From: Micropterix aruncella
Taxonomy: Eukaryota > Arthropoda > Insecta > Lepidoptera > Micropterigidae
NCBI GenBank assembly: GCA_944548615.1
Contig: OX155980.1
Span: 4,500,069 to 4,564,068 of the forward strand
Length of the DNA: 64,000 nt
Direction: 5' to 3'
The notes below the pieces were generated by a model. That model did no database searches, was not told the origin of the DNA, and was given only the letters and a program-made list of their open reading frames with translations. Positions 44,200 to 55,174 of this stretch are shown here, one piece after another. Numbering within the stretch: the stretch's first letter is position 1; every line of letters begins with the position of its first letter. Made by a program: the position numbers and the translations under genes.

Positions 44200-44640
44200 A
44201 TTTGCCATATTTATGAAGATTCCAAACTTCAAAACTCCATGAGAGCCCTATCACGGGACTGTTCTTTGGTTTCGGGGTCATAGCAATGAACCCACGTAAA
44301 TATTTTGCCGATAAAATCTTCACCACCCTATTAAAACAGCTCAAGATTTTCTTTACAAATGTTAACTCGGCTTTTGGGGTCATAGCAATGAACCCAAGTA
44401 AATACTTTGCCGATAAAATCTTCACCTCCCTATTCAAACAGCTCAAGATTTTCTTTACAGATGTCAACTCGGCTTTTCTTCTGCAGAGCTGTGAGCATTC
44501 TAGGGACCCACCTTGCACTGGCATTTGTCATCCCCAAATTTGTATGTATAATTTGTAATATTGATGGTTCCGAAACTCCACACTCCTTTGCTAATTGAGA
44601 CAGTTTTACTCGCATATTTTTCATAACCATCTTTGATAGC
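44200..44640 (-). pseudogene. mariner-like transposase pseudogene with internal duplication
   Basis: The minus strand reads MRVKLSQLAKECGVSEPSIL and QIIHTNLGMTNASARWVPRM, then LTALQKKSRVDICKENLELF. These are the helix-turn-helix and WVPRML linker typical of mariner transposases. After a frame change, YDPETKEQSRDRALMEF corresponds to the YDPE-K-QS block after the first catalytic aspartate. Between them a 102-bp segment is duplicated in tandem (44274-44375, 44376-44477), repeating the VKILSAKYL reading. The catalytic aspartate context (normally DETW) is not recognisable. The element is dead. Confidence 0.8.
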
Positions 44641-44797
44641 TGATTTACACTCGCGCCTCGCGCCTCGTGTCCGTGTCTCGTCTTGCGCCTCGCGTGATCG
44701 ACGGAAAATGAGTTTCTGTTTACACTCTCGTGGTGCGTGCGAGCTAGCACATATATATGCCAAGAGCCAGCGACAAAAAATTGAAAGAGTTTTGGAA

Positions 44798-45313
44798 AAG
44801 CTGATACTTTCCGATCACACAATATTTTGGCCATAGAATGTCGGGGTACAGTCAGCAGGCTAGATTTCGGGACACCTGGCGCTGGCGTACTAGGAAAGGT
44901 GTAATTTTAATTATTATCCCAAAGTGTTTTGGAAAAGCTGAAAATTCATCAGTGATGCAATAAATAACTCGAAACATATGGTCAGACTGCTTCATAACCA
45001 AACGCGTGGCGTCAACATCTCCATACATGTCACGCATCGGTCTATGACGTATCGGTCTACTGTGCCGTGCAATATAATGATACGGACATGCTGACGCCAT
45101 GCGTTCGATTATGAATCAATCTGACTATTTGTTTCGAGTGCTTTATTGCATCCACTGTATACTGATTAATTTTTAGCTTTTTCAAAATACTTTAGGGGTA
45201 ATAATTAAAATTACAACTTTCCTAACACGTCAGCACCAGGTGTCCCGAAATCTGGCCTGTTGTAACCCCACATTCTACGGCCAAAATACTGTCTGATCTG
45301 AAAGTATCAGTTT
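44798..45313. mobile_element. Palindromic MITE (family J), copy 2
   Basis: Outer arms (about 44798-44949 and 45158-45313) and inner arms (44950-44993 and 45115-45157) are inverted copies. Landmarks are GATACTTTCCGATCA, TTTTGGCC, GGGACACCTGGCGCTGGCGT and CAGTGATGCAATAAATAACT. It lies beside a mariner pseudogene, so it may be a mariner-derived MITE, but I found no TA duplication to prove it. Confidence 0.75.
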
Positions 45314-45319
45314 TCCAAT

Positions 45320-45625
45320 AATCATCACTCTTTGACTACGAGAATGCATGAATACAAAAATAATATCAAGCAAAACCATGCAGGAATCAAAGTCTTATGA
45401 CTGTTTTTCGTATGAACACGCGCGAAACGGTCCTCCAACTCCGACTCGCCTCCTTTGCGTTCGATGTGCGGACGCAAACCGGTCGGCGAAGGCTGGCGGG
45501 GGGAGAATTACACACTAAATAAAATACTTAACGCATGTGCGACGTACACTCACAGAAATACGCTGATTTTCCATATTAGGAACCCTTCCATATTCGGTAA
45601 AGTTCCTCTAGTTTAGGCGTTTACA
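45320..45625. other. Unassigned DNA
   Basis: A GC-rich patch at 45418-45500, otherwise nothing recognised. Confidence 0.4.
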
Positions 45626-45630
45626 ATAAT

Positions 45631-46219
45631 AATAATTAAATATTATAAATAGGATAGAAAACGAATTTACCGCGTGAAATTTGTAGGACCCGACGTTTCG
45701 GTGACGTTGCAGCCGCCGTTGTCTAGGGTAGACTGAAGAGCTGTCAGTCCGTTGTTTTGCGGGTAGGCCGCAAACCGCTGCCGCCACTGCGTAGGTTATA
45801 ACGGTGGTGGGGGGCTGGGCTCGGAGCGCGGGAATTTTTAAAATCCGTCTTGCACACAACACTCACTGTATCCTGTTTTACGTCTTTGCGTTCGGCGTTC
45901 GGCGGCGGGAACATTTTAAGAAGAGGGTTCCACGTAGAAGAGAGTTTGTAGCCGTCGTCTCTATTGAAGTTCGGAGTTCTTCTTATTTCAATGGCTTCCC
46001 GGATCATGCGAGGAAAGTAGAATTGTTCCTTGGATAGAACAATGGGATTTTGAAACTGCATCCAGTGGTTACTTCCGCTATCCAATATATGTTCGCAGAT
46101 CGCCGATTTTTCTCGCTGAACGTTTTTAACAGCTTTGATGTGTTCTGTCAGTCGCGTTTCTATCCTATTTATAATGTCAAACAACCGCGATAGTCTTCGA
46201 TTTTATAATAATTAAATAT
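45631..46219 (-). mobile_element. Penelope-like element, 5'-truncated, with 13-bp target duplication
   Basis: The insert (45644-46206, 563 bp) is flanked by AATAATTAAATAT at 45631-45643 and 46207-46219. In minus-strand order it begins with part of the pseudo-LTR (GACTATCGCGG...), goes directly into a GIY-YIG endonuclease tail, then ends with another pseudo-LTR portion (CCGAAACGTCGGGTCC, CGCGGTAAATTCG). The 13-bp duplication length equals that of the insertion at 27827-28252. The polymerase part is missing. Confidence 0.88.
45744..46184 (-). pseudogene. GIY-YIG endonuclease C-terminus of a Penelope-like element
   Basis: The 146-codon frame reads RIETRLTEHIKAVKN, then SAICEHILDSGSNHWMQF and FYFPRMIREAIEIRR. 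NFNRDDGYKLSSTWNPLL follows. The R-x-R-x-x-EH and REA-EI-x-P-NFNRDDG-L-x-S-W order is characteristic of the endonuclease at the C-terminus of Penelope-like retroelements. The GIY-YIG core itself is lost: the frame begins in fused repeat sequence (MFDIIN). The catalytic arginine/glutamate region is retained. It would nick target DNA to prime reverse transcription, but this copy is partial. Confidence 0.85.
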
Positions 46220-46384
46220 TTTTGTAATGGCAAATTTTAGGGCCCATACGGCTGTTGACATTTTCCATCTCTCCGTCCTGTGGCGTACCAAATGGCGTCT
46301 CGCTCGCACGGGCTCCGCTAATGCCCGAAAACCCAACATATTTAAAATCAAATTCCTAATAAAATTTCTTATAACAAATAGTTA

Positions 46385-46512
46385 CTGTATCTACAAATGG
46401 TTAACAGTAAGATATCGCTATAGCGATAAGTCCGCTATTTGTGCATAAATTGTCTTTTTTTATAAAACCAGTGTTTTTATAGCACAATAAAGTTATTCTA
46501 TTTAATTATTCT
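46385..46512 (+). mobile_element. LINE 3' end, same family as 24321-28295
   Basis: About 120 bp match the reverse complement of 24321-24480: GATATCGCTATAGCGATAAG, TTTGTGCATAAATTGTCTTT, and GCACAATAAAGTTATTCTAT followed by short TATTC-like repeats. A strongly 5'-truncated insertion. Confidence 0.85.
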
Positions 46513-46514
46513 AT

Positions 46515-46767
46515 TTATATACTTTCTTGTCTATGTAAGGAATGCTATTTCCGAGTAACATCGACTCAAACGATAAATAAAGACTTTAGTTTTTATCTAT
46601 TTTCGTAATAAAGAAATGAAAATATCGAAACACTGACTCGGTATGTAGCTCGGGAAGGATTTTAAGATTCAAAATCAGATTTTCATTTACCGCAATATAA
46701 AGCCGTCGCTGAATGGCCGACGCTATTGACTCTGTAAAAACGGTGAAAACGGTGGGTCACACAGTCG
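46515..46767. other. Unassigned DNA
   Basis: Nothing recognised. Confidence 0.4.
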
Positions 46768-47715
46768 CCTCAAGGGAAATAACAATATTTTAAACCTTGC
46801 AGTGTCGATGTGCATTCGCGCACCGATGCGCGCAGACATTCTCCAGACTTATGGCGATCCTGGGTTATTAAAAATTACCCTATTTGTCGGGACACTATTG
46901 AAGTTTAAAATAAAAAAGATGAATCGTTAAAACTTCCTGAGGCGACGAATTCGCCTATATAAATGTGACAAATATATCGTATCTTTTGAAATATAAAATT
47001 TAAAAGTTTATGTATGGAGATCCCAGAGAGAGAGAGAGAGAGAGATAGAGAAAGAGAGACATATAGAGAGAGGGTGTGGTTTAAGGGGTTATTTTATTGT
47101 ATTATATTATTTCTCCTTTTTTCGTTCGGTATTCACGCACGACATTTGCGCGGGATAATTAAATACACACGCTAATTTTCTCTCGTAGTGGGGATGACAG
47201 ATCATTACATACCTATTTTGGGTACTGCATACCTGAATGAACCCCTAAATGAAAACAACCTTTGACACGGGATTAGGAACAGCGAGTCCCCTGTCCTCTG
47301 CTGTATATGGGTGTAATGACACCCCTTATACAGCAGAGGACAGGAGTAATGAGCGTACAAGGAGCATTTTTTTAAAGGAAGAAATCATTCATTTTATTTG
47401 CATAGTTTTAATCTAGAATTTAAATAAAATATCACAAAATGCTCTCTCTCTCTCCCCCCCCTCCCTCCCTCCCTCCCTCCCTCCCTCCCTCTCTCTGGGA
47501 TCTCCATACATAAACTTTTAAATTTTGTCACTACGATATGTTTGTCACATTTATATATATTCATCTTTTTTATTTTAAACTTCTATATTGTCCCAACAAA
47601 TAGAGTAATTTTTAATAACCCAGGATCGCCATAAGTCTGGAGAATGTCTGCGCGCATCGGTGCGCACATGCACATCGACACTGCACGGATTAAAATATTT
47701 TTATTTCCCTCGAGG
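46768..47715. mobile_element. Element with about 280-bp terminal inverted repeats
   Basis: The left arm (46768-47045) and right arm (47440-47715) are inverted copies, starting CCTCAAGGGAAATAA and, reverse-complemented, CCTCGAGGGAAATAA. Shared landmarks are GCAGTGTCGATGTGCA, AGACATTCTCCAGACTTATG and TATGTATGGAGATCCCAGAG. The inner ends carry (GA)n and (CT)n/(CCCT)n repeats. The left arm alone contains about 34 extra bp resembling the family A 3' end. The 390-bp centre holds a hairpin at 47290-47344 and no transposase. No target duplication is visible. Confidence 0.8.
47290..47344. repeat. Hairpin in the centre of the long-TIR element
   Basis: Arms of about 25 bp starting CCTGTCCTCTGCTGTATA pair with TATACAGCAGAGGACAGG; GGGTGT and ACACCC extend the stem around a small loop. 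Confidence 0.85.
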
Positions 47716-47719
47716 AATG

Positions 47720-48350
47720 AATAAATATTTGCATTAAATATTTTAGTTTAAAGTCAAGAAAAAGCATTTTTCGTTCAACTTTTAGGTTATTATTTTTTAT
47801 CTTCTCAATAATTATACCAAAGAAGTGGCAGATGATTTTATTTATTTCATATTTCATATCGTATAATTCAACTATGGATACACTGGCTGCAAATGGCATT
47901 TAAAATTAGAAATACAGCGACAAATAGGTTCACCCCAATCCCTTGCAACCCGAGGTCGGTCATACGTCCAACTAGGCTTACGCCTGTACTTAGATGTGCG
48001 ATTTACGACGTTATTTGGATTGCGAGTTGACATTTAAAAAAAAGAGTTTGTAGAGATTAAAAAATAGATACATATACAATATATTTACTATCCATTTAAA
48101 GTTTTTTAGTTTAGTTTTTAAGATTTTCAAGTTAGTTTTTCGTGTAGAATAATCTCCTCTGAAACAAAACTCCTAATGTTAAAAAAAAACATTTTTATTG
48201 TTCAGTTTCTTATTTGGAAAGGATGGACGTACTCTAATAACAGCCTGTATTTGATTTTCGCCTGCTTTTCTTAGTGTAGATATGAGTAGACCAGTAGACT
48301 AGTTCATATGAGTAATAATGTAATGTTCATATTAGTAGACCACAGTCTTT
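47720..48350. other. Unassigned AT-rich DNA
   Basis: Nothing recognised. The small minus-strand frame at 47690-47899 has no motif. Confidence 0.4.
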
Positions 48351-48354
48351 CAAA

Positions 48355-48605
48355 ACGGGGAAATTTTTATGGGAGGGGAAGGAGTGACTGTTAGCGTCGA
48401 GTTCAATCGGATGAAGCATTTGTGCGCCATCGTGGATACGTGCAGACAATACATACGGACAAACAGACAGACTTAAATCTGGAAACGGTCTTAATCGTCT
48501 CAGGGAGGTTCAAAATAGCTATTTCTGTCTTTATGTCGAAAAAAAATTGCGCGTTCACAATACTTTCCCTCCCTGTCGGTTAGTGGGCCGGGAAAGTAAA
48601 AAAAG
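48355..48605 (-). repeat. Family B repeat fragment
   Basis: On the minus strand it starts ACTTTCCCGGCCCACTAACC and includes TGTGAACGCGC, CCTGAGACGATTAAGACC and the TCTGTCTGTTTGTCCG tract. These correspond to the 5' part of the copy at 37033. Confidence 0.65.
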
Positions 48606-48839
48606 ATAGCCAATGAAATAAGTTGACCCACTGTGCGCCGGTGTATTTTCGGGTATTCAGTACCGGTTTGCCTTGACTTCCAAAATGTAGGCACTGACTG
48701 CCATGGCGTGTGTTTTGATCGACACGATGCAGCCGCCACGCTTGGCTCACTCGGCCGCTCACTCATGCCGTTGGCCTCGTTTTTTTCACGGAGCGGCGTT
48801 AGATGTACCTATTCATAATGCATGCCAAAGGACCAGACC

Positions 48840-49320
48840 AAACTGGGTCGTATTCCTTTTTCTCGCAGGCCTAAAATAAGGTGGTGCTAAAAATTAAGAA
48901 CTTAGCACCTTCGCTATTCTATTGGTATTCCGTTTCATCAAAACGGTCTGACATCTAAAAAAATCGTTTTGTCTATAGCCGTTCGACAGCCGTTTTGACA
49001 GCATTGTTACTCGTCACCGCACTCTGATTGTCGCCACGTTTTCGTTTGTTTTGAAATATACAAGGCTTTTTATCATACAACATACAAGGCTAAAAAATAT
49101 ACAAGCGATTTATATATTTTTATTATAGTTACAAAAAATATTGACACAGGATTTTCAGGGCAAAATGTAGATATATAATAATGTAGATATATAATAATAA
49201 TTAATGATTGCTTACGATAATGGGCGCGCATTGTCCCTTATTCGATTTAGAAGCCAATACTGAGCAAACATCTTTGAAATCGCTAACCCCAAGTTTCAGC
49301 TGTCTGCTCATAACAAAAAG
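48840..49320. mobile_element. Harbinger-type element fragment
   Basis: It starts TGGGTCGTATTCCTTTTTCT, like the GGCCCGTATTCCG end at 17600. It shares GGTGCTAAAAATTAAGAAC, GGTATTCCGTTTCATCAAAA and CAGGATTTTCAGGGCAA with that copy. The right end is not found. Confidence 0.65.
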
Positions 49321-49324
49321 TTAA

Positions 49325-49600
49325 AAACCTCGAAATTGCATTATTGGTTTTCTGCCTACCATTTTTTTCGAGGTTCTTGCGGGTTACTAATAACAATTAT
49401 TGGAAAATCGTTAGTTTTCGATACTCTGGTGTTGAGGGGATCCAGACCCCTTAACCGTTTTTAGTGACAAATATATTTCGGCAAAATATTCTAAAATGCG
49501 AAAAGAAAAATCTATTTTTATAGATATTTATATGAACAACAAAAAAATGTGTCATTTCTGTAAAAATACTCCAATTTTCATATTTTTTCAATATTCTCTT
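49325..49600. other. Unassigned DNA
   Basis: Nothing recognised. Confidence 0.4.
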
Positions 49601-49605
49601 CAATA

Positions 49606-51579
49606 GGTTTCAAGGGTCCCTACAGATTTGCCGCATCCCATTTTGCCGCTTCCAGTTTCGCCGCATCCAGATTCGCCGCAAAATGAACCTTCCAGTTTTG
49701 CCGCATCCCAATTTGCCGCTTCCCACTACTCCGCGTCCAGTACAATCCCAAACAGCCGCATCCAGATTTGCCGCAACATAAAACTGTCAAACGTCGATTT
49801 GGTGTTGCCACCATGCAATTGTTGATAAAGCAGCGTTTTCACAATGCAGAATTTGTTGCAACGCTTTGTCAGAACGATTGGAATTATGGCAATTCCGACA
49901 ATTTTATAAATGTCAACCTGTCAAAATTATTTCACCGATTTGAGGTTATAATAACAATCAGCAATAATGTTATACGATAAAAAAAGTTCCTTTGTGATCG
50001 GGCTTCCGTTCATAAATACATATAGGTATACAAAGGACATAATATCAGTCAAACATAATATGTTCGAGCAGAACGAGTATGTTCGAGTGAAGGAGTTTAT
50101 TTATTTTTGTGTAGGTACAATGGATCATATAAAAACGATTTTTAAGAGACATAACATCTTACTGGTTTCAGATTTCGTATCGAATTCAAGAATGTGGTTA
50201 ATAAGATTAATATACTAATAATAACAACGATAAAAATATTTTTTATTGAAACAAAAAAGACGTCTTACTACAAATAGTTTTGAATAATATAAAAGAACAC
50301 GGACAACGATCAGTGGTAGCTTACCGATCGGCACTAAATTTTCAGCCCCTTAAACACAATGTTGGTTGTTGTACAAAATAGGTAGGTAGGTACCTACTTA
50401 CTATGTTCCTTGCTTGCAAATTGGTATAATTGTCATGAAGGGATTTAAATGTAAGGAGTAGTCATATAAAACAGAACGGCTGGGCTTTTTTTATCAGGCC
50501 CAATGTGCCAAGTTAGCTTTCTCCTAGATCAATTTTGAGGTTATTTCGGGAATATGACTATTTTCTACTGTTTCTTATATTCGCTGCGGCGGAAGGAGAA
50601 ACGCGACCCATTTTAAGGGAAGTCCCATATTCATCTTAATGTTTTATGGAATCTATGAAGTTTACTAATAAGCTAATTAACCTATCGGCATCCGGTGGAT
50701 CACTAAATAGGAAGCTACTTAAAGCTACAGGTGGCAATTTTCTCCCCTGCCAAACTATCATCGAAAGTTTACTCCAGGAGACGTCTTACCAATCCAGGAG
50801 ACGTTTAACCCCTAGAGCCCCAATTGGCCGATATCGACCACAACACGATTCAGCGTGACTGTTGTATATAAGTAGGTAAAAATGTTGGTATACCTAGGTA
50901 TTTTGTTGGTTCTACATGCTCCTGTTTTCTATTTTCAGCCTATTTCCCATATACTTTCAACCCTCCGATCCCGACCCCCTGACCTGTAATCAAGGTTCTA
51001 TTGTACACAATAAAACTACTACGTTTAAATAAGTAACTATTGTCAAGAAAGTGATTTTATTCATATTAAACTAAAGCGACACCAAAATAAACCATAGGTA
51101 ATGATATAACTTATCAGAAAAAATATCGATAAACCTATTCAAAACATCCCCATAGCGTAGTATCTTTTTGTGAGCGAAAGGAGATCCACTTATTGCCATG
51201 TCAAAAAACCTATGAATATTTTAATGATTTCGTCCCAATATTAATTACTTTTGATATTTGATACATACGGTTTTAAACTGAGGAAATTAGTTTAGGTTTG
51301 GTATGTATCGAAATAAAAAAAATATTATGTAGCGGTTCGTTTTCGAAAAAATATTTTTCATGTAACCGTGGCCTAAGTATCCTTCATTTGCGGCAAAATG
51401 GGACGCGGCGAATCTGAACGCGGCGAAATAAAATGCGGCAAATTGGGATGCGGCGAATCTGGAAGCGACAGAATAGATGCGGCAAAACTGGAAGCAGCAA
51501 ATCGGGAAACGTCAGTTAGCTGTCAAAATCGCCTTGCGGCAAATCTGGATGCGGCAAATCTGGATGCCCCCGGTTTCAA
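49606..51579. mobile_element. Foldback-like element with inverted arrays of short tandem repeats
   Basis: Both ends are arrays of a degenerate 16-17-bp repeat, roughly GCGGCAAATCTGGATGC. About 170 bp are on the left (49625-49792, complementary strand) and about 180 bp on the right (51389-51570), in opposite orientation. GGTTTCAA flanks the element at 49606-49613 and 51572-51579. Large inverted termini built of short tandem repeats are the defining trait of foldback elements, known in Drosophila (FB, Galileo). The 1.6-kb centre has no recognised transposase; frames of 70-83 codons there lack motifs. Class by architecture only; a transposase superfamily cannot be assigned. Confidence 0.75.
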
Positions 51580-51629
51580 ACACATACCTACCTACAAGCG
51601 CGACGGCGCTCTTCGGCACTGATTCACTG

Positions 51630-51955
51630 GGGTAGCTACCACTCAATAAAATGGGTCATTCTTCGCACCTTTATGGTTCTATTCGGTGAAATTTGTGCAG
51701 GGAAATTGACATTTCCGACGCTGACGATTTTACGTAAAATTATGCAATATTGTAAAGTAGCTTCCCGTGAGATTTGGTTGCTGATCTCTGCATGCTTTTA
51801 ACCCCTCAAACGGTGGGTGTAAATCTTGGCAGTCACCTGTCATTTCTGAGAGTTGAAGGTCAAAAATATAGCTTTTAGAAAAACGATCATAAGAAAGAAC
51901 TACTTGATGGATCGTGAAAAGAAGAATTGTAGAATGTTCGCATTGCAATTTGAAA
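51630..51955. other. Unassigned DNA
   Basis: Nothing recognised between the foldback-like element and the LINE tail. Confidence 0.4.
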
Positions 51956-51959
51956 TATA

Positions 51960-52655
51960 CAACATTAAAACCTCATTTTGTAAAACAATTAGATTTTATT
52001 TTTATTTTATTTCTGGAAACATACAGCGCATACAATTGACATACGTGTGCAAACATAATGTAGAAAAAAAGAAAAACATTACGCCGATAATCGTTTCCTA
52101 CGAAAGTATTTCCGCATATTTATACATTTGAATTTCGGCATATTACACTTAAAAAATAACTGTAAATAAGTTCATATTAAATATAAAATTAATATAGTAA
52201 AACGATGGGAGAGGTAGGGAATTGGAAGTGATTAGGAAAAAGGAGTTAGACGATGGTATGTGTATATGTATATAGATATAAATAAAGATAGGTCGTATAG
52301 TGGACATATAGATACAGATATTTATTGATGTTTATAGATATTTATAGATACATAATAAATATTTATAGATATTTATAAATATTTGTAGTAGCTACTGATA
52401 TGTTGCCTGAAAAGTATATAACTAAGAACGATAGGTATTAACAAGCTCGTTAGGTGCAATTGAATTTAATAATTCTTTAACGAACGTCGGTTGGTTGAGG
52501 TTGAAAATGTCGATGGTGGAGAAACGAGAGTCGTACGTGCACATCAGCCTATAAGCGATGGAATTTTTCCCGTAGTTGGTATTGGCACGAGAGACCTCAA
52601 AAAGGCGTGAATTGCGAATTAATCGCGGAGGAATGAAAAAACGTAAGTTTTCAAC
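51960..52655 (-). pseudogene. LINE reverse transcriptase C-terminus and 3' untranslated region (family F)
   Basis: The minus strand (52655 down to about 52440) reads LVENLRFFIPPRLIRNSRLF, then EVSRANTNYGKNSIAYRL and STIDIFNLNQPTFVKELL. This is the C-terminal tail of jockey/CR1-type LINEs: PRRLIRN-LF, R-TNYGKNS, DIFN. About 450 bp of AT-rich 3' untranslated sequence follows, rich in TATAGATATTTATAGAT repeats at 52270-52390. The distal part is shared with 4060-4270. 5'-truncated. Confidence 0.8.
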
Positions 52656-52659
52656 AAGG

Positions 52660-53480
52660 TATGGACTATATATGGTTAAAAAGTTGGAGAACTGAAAAAA
52701 CTTACTTATTTAGCGATATCGACCTTTTATCCCAAAATACGAAACCCTATCTAGAATTTTTAAACACATTTGTGTACGTTATTACATGCTTTACCAAATC
52801 TATTAGTTCGTTTTATTTATTTTCATACATATATCCGAAGAGAAGCACAGATCCGAGCAATGGCAGCACTCGACTAAGTGCCCCCAGAATACAAACAATT
52901 ATATTAGGGATTCTAGACTGCGAAAAGCACGACTGAATAATGGTACAATACAGAATTTATCCGTCTTTCTCGCACATATCTATCAATGGGGTGATTGCAC
53001 TGTGATTTTGGTGTAAATTCAGTTCGTTGAGAGCGCGGTTTGTCGCGCCGCTCTCGTACCCGTTTTGGGACGTTACTGAGCATTGACGGCAATACATTGT
53101 ACCCGATTCGGGACGTTACTGTCTTGAGGGGTAAAGAACATTTTTAAGAACAAATTTCATAACACTTCCTGTCCGATTTCAAAAATCCTTTTACCAATTT
53201 CTTTTATTTGTCAATAAAAGGGTTCTGCAGCAGCCCGATGAATAGCATGCATTTTGAAAAGTACGTTTCAGCATCCTATTAGTTTTGTAGGTCTCAAATT
53301 CTTCTAATATTGTATATACTTACATAATTTCTTTTGTTTCAGAATCATTGAAAGCCGATCCATTCCCGTCCACGCCGCGTTTATAACGCCCAGGTAAGCT
53401 CATTATATTTGTTTTATTAAGTCGATAGTTTTGTGAACTTGCTTTGTCTGTCCGGGATTATCCATTGTTGTGCTGTAGCA
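52660..53480. other. Unassigned DNA
   Basis: No motif in the 91-codon frame at 52661-52936. CCGTTTTGGGACGTTACTG and CCGATTCGGGACGTTACTG form an imperfect direct repeat near 53062 and 53104. Confidence 0.4.
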
Positions 53481-53489
53481 AGAGCAATA

Positions 53490-53760
53490 GTCAATTCTGG
53501 CCAATAGTTACTATGTCTCTTTCGAAGTACCCTTCATTAGAAGCCACAAATTTCTTCCAACGATCCTCTGACCTTCCGAAACACTTGTTATATTCAACGT
53601 TCAGAATTATCTAGTAGCTGCTTCGTCCCATTCCGTTTCGTTGCGTCTACGTCGTCAAATCTTCTCCTTTTAAAACAAACTTGAGAGCATATAAATCCCA
53701 CATGCTTGAATTTTTGTAAACATTTAAAATATCTCAAAAAATAGAATGTTTGGTCAAATT
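53490..53760 (-). pseudogene. mariner-like transposase C-terminus
   Basis: The minus strand gives KRRRFDDVDATKRNGTKQLL and, after frame changes, RSEDRWKKFVASNEGYFERD. GRRFDDVD-IK-N-KQLL followed by W-K-VAS-G-YFE-D is the typical C-terminus of mariner transposases. Two frameshifts or stops separate the pieces. The fragment adjoins the 3' break of family A copy A13. Confidence 0.75.
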
Positions 53761-53764
53761 CAAA

Positions 53765-54345
53765 TTCACAGTCAGTCTTCGCCATCAGCCCGTAACAGTA
53801 CAACACCTTACCGCGAGATACTGGGAAGTGCAACCAGCAGGCGAACCTCGCGCCCTTACTCTTAGATTTGGACGAATTTCTCCAGAATTTCTGCAGGACA
53901 AATTTCTCCGAATTACTCCGCTACCTGATGTAGACGGTAATTAAGTTACTGAATTTATCGCTGATCCTTGGGATCCTTTGCCTGTCAAGATCACTCGGGA
54001 TCGGGTGGCCAACGAATAATTTCTAAGAATAGGTGACGCCAGGTTAACAGTTACCCTGCTTCTTAGAAAACATACGTCTCCAGACTCCCCCGGTTATTCG
54101 CCGGATTGCGTTAGCGTGGCTGACACAACCTGGTACGCAAACTGCCCAGTTCCGCCCGAGTTGTTCCCCGGATCCGCGCGCCTGATTCCAATTCTACAAC
54201 TGCAGCCGCATGCAGAGTTCACAGCGGGCCTTCTATATAGGTCAAGTACCTATTCGAGGAGTTTACTGGGTGGGAGCTGAACCGTGAGTTAGGCCGACCT
54301 AAGAACATAGTAGGCCATCAGTCCCCAGCTGCACGGAAGCATTAG
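53765..54345 (-). mobile_element. Family A copy A13 (old subfamily), 3'-truncated
   Basis: On the minus strand it starts GGTTTCTAATGCTTCCGTGC and passes through GCCTACTATGTTCTTAGGTC, CCTGTCAAGATC-complement blocks and GGATCAGCGATAAATTCAG. It ends at the TCTCGCGGTAAGGTGTTG block without the 3' hairpin. It is the closest relative of A1 at 2591. The 64-codon frame at 53750-53944 is its antisense shadow. Confidence 0.7.
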
Positions 54346-54349
54346 AAAC

Positions 54350-55170
54350 CAATGTTGCATAGTCGTACTAATAAGAAAACACTATAAGAGTTCTAACATA
54401 TGAGCAGATTATACTTGCCCGTTGAACTCACTCACGTTGAACGCCCGTTGAGCCCGTTGACTATTATGGAAACGGCGAAAAAATAACTCTCCTTATTGTG
54501 TTCGAAAAATGCAAACTGAAGACTTCATTGACTGTAAAGGATTATCTGGAAATAAAAATATGCATACTCAATAATGACTGGGACAAGATATTTTCACAAA
54601 AGAATAAAACAATAAAAGTACCTACACGATTTTGAACACAAGACACAACGAAAGGTCACCCTCAAAACCCACCGAACTTTGAAACACTTTACATTGCACT
54701 TATTATTAATTCATGACATGCAAATTATTTTGTTTATTTATTTATTCGCAAAACCCCATTATAGTTAAAAGGATCACAAATCTTTATCACACATTGACCC
54801 GTATTAGGATTAAATTATCAATCGCGATTAATCGCGTCAATCGTGATTAACTATAGTCAGGATTAATTAATCGTGACTATAATACGTGACTTTTAATACA
54901 TATCTCCAAAATTTATATTATCACAAATGTGAGCTTTCACCTTACCACCCATTCACTCGAAGGGGGAGTGAGTGGGTGGTAAAGTGGACGCTTATTATGT
55001 GGCAAAACAGCCGTCATAAACCTACCATAATCGGTCGTTAGTCCGGAATCCATTGCTTACCCCCCGGAAGTGTAAAATAGGGACCGACTCCGGTCTGTAA
55101 ATTCCATGGCAGCTCCGTTTTTGTATTTTATTTATATGTAGGTACATAAACTTTCATCGTAGAAAAGCTT
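54350..55170. other. Unassigned DNA with palindromes
   Basis: Repeated GATTAATCG-type blocks at 54818-54880 and a hairpin at 54938-54986 are the only structures seen. Confidence 0.45.
54938..54986. repeat. Hairpin
   Basis: CACCTTACCACCCATTCACT pairs with AGTGAGTGGGTGGTAAAGTG with two mismatches around a short GC-rich loop. Confidence 0.8.
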
Positions 55171-55174
55171 GAGA

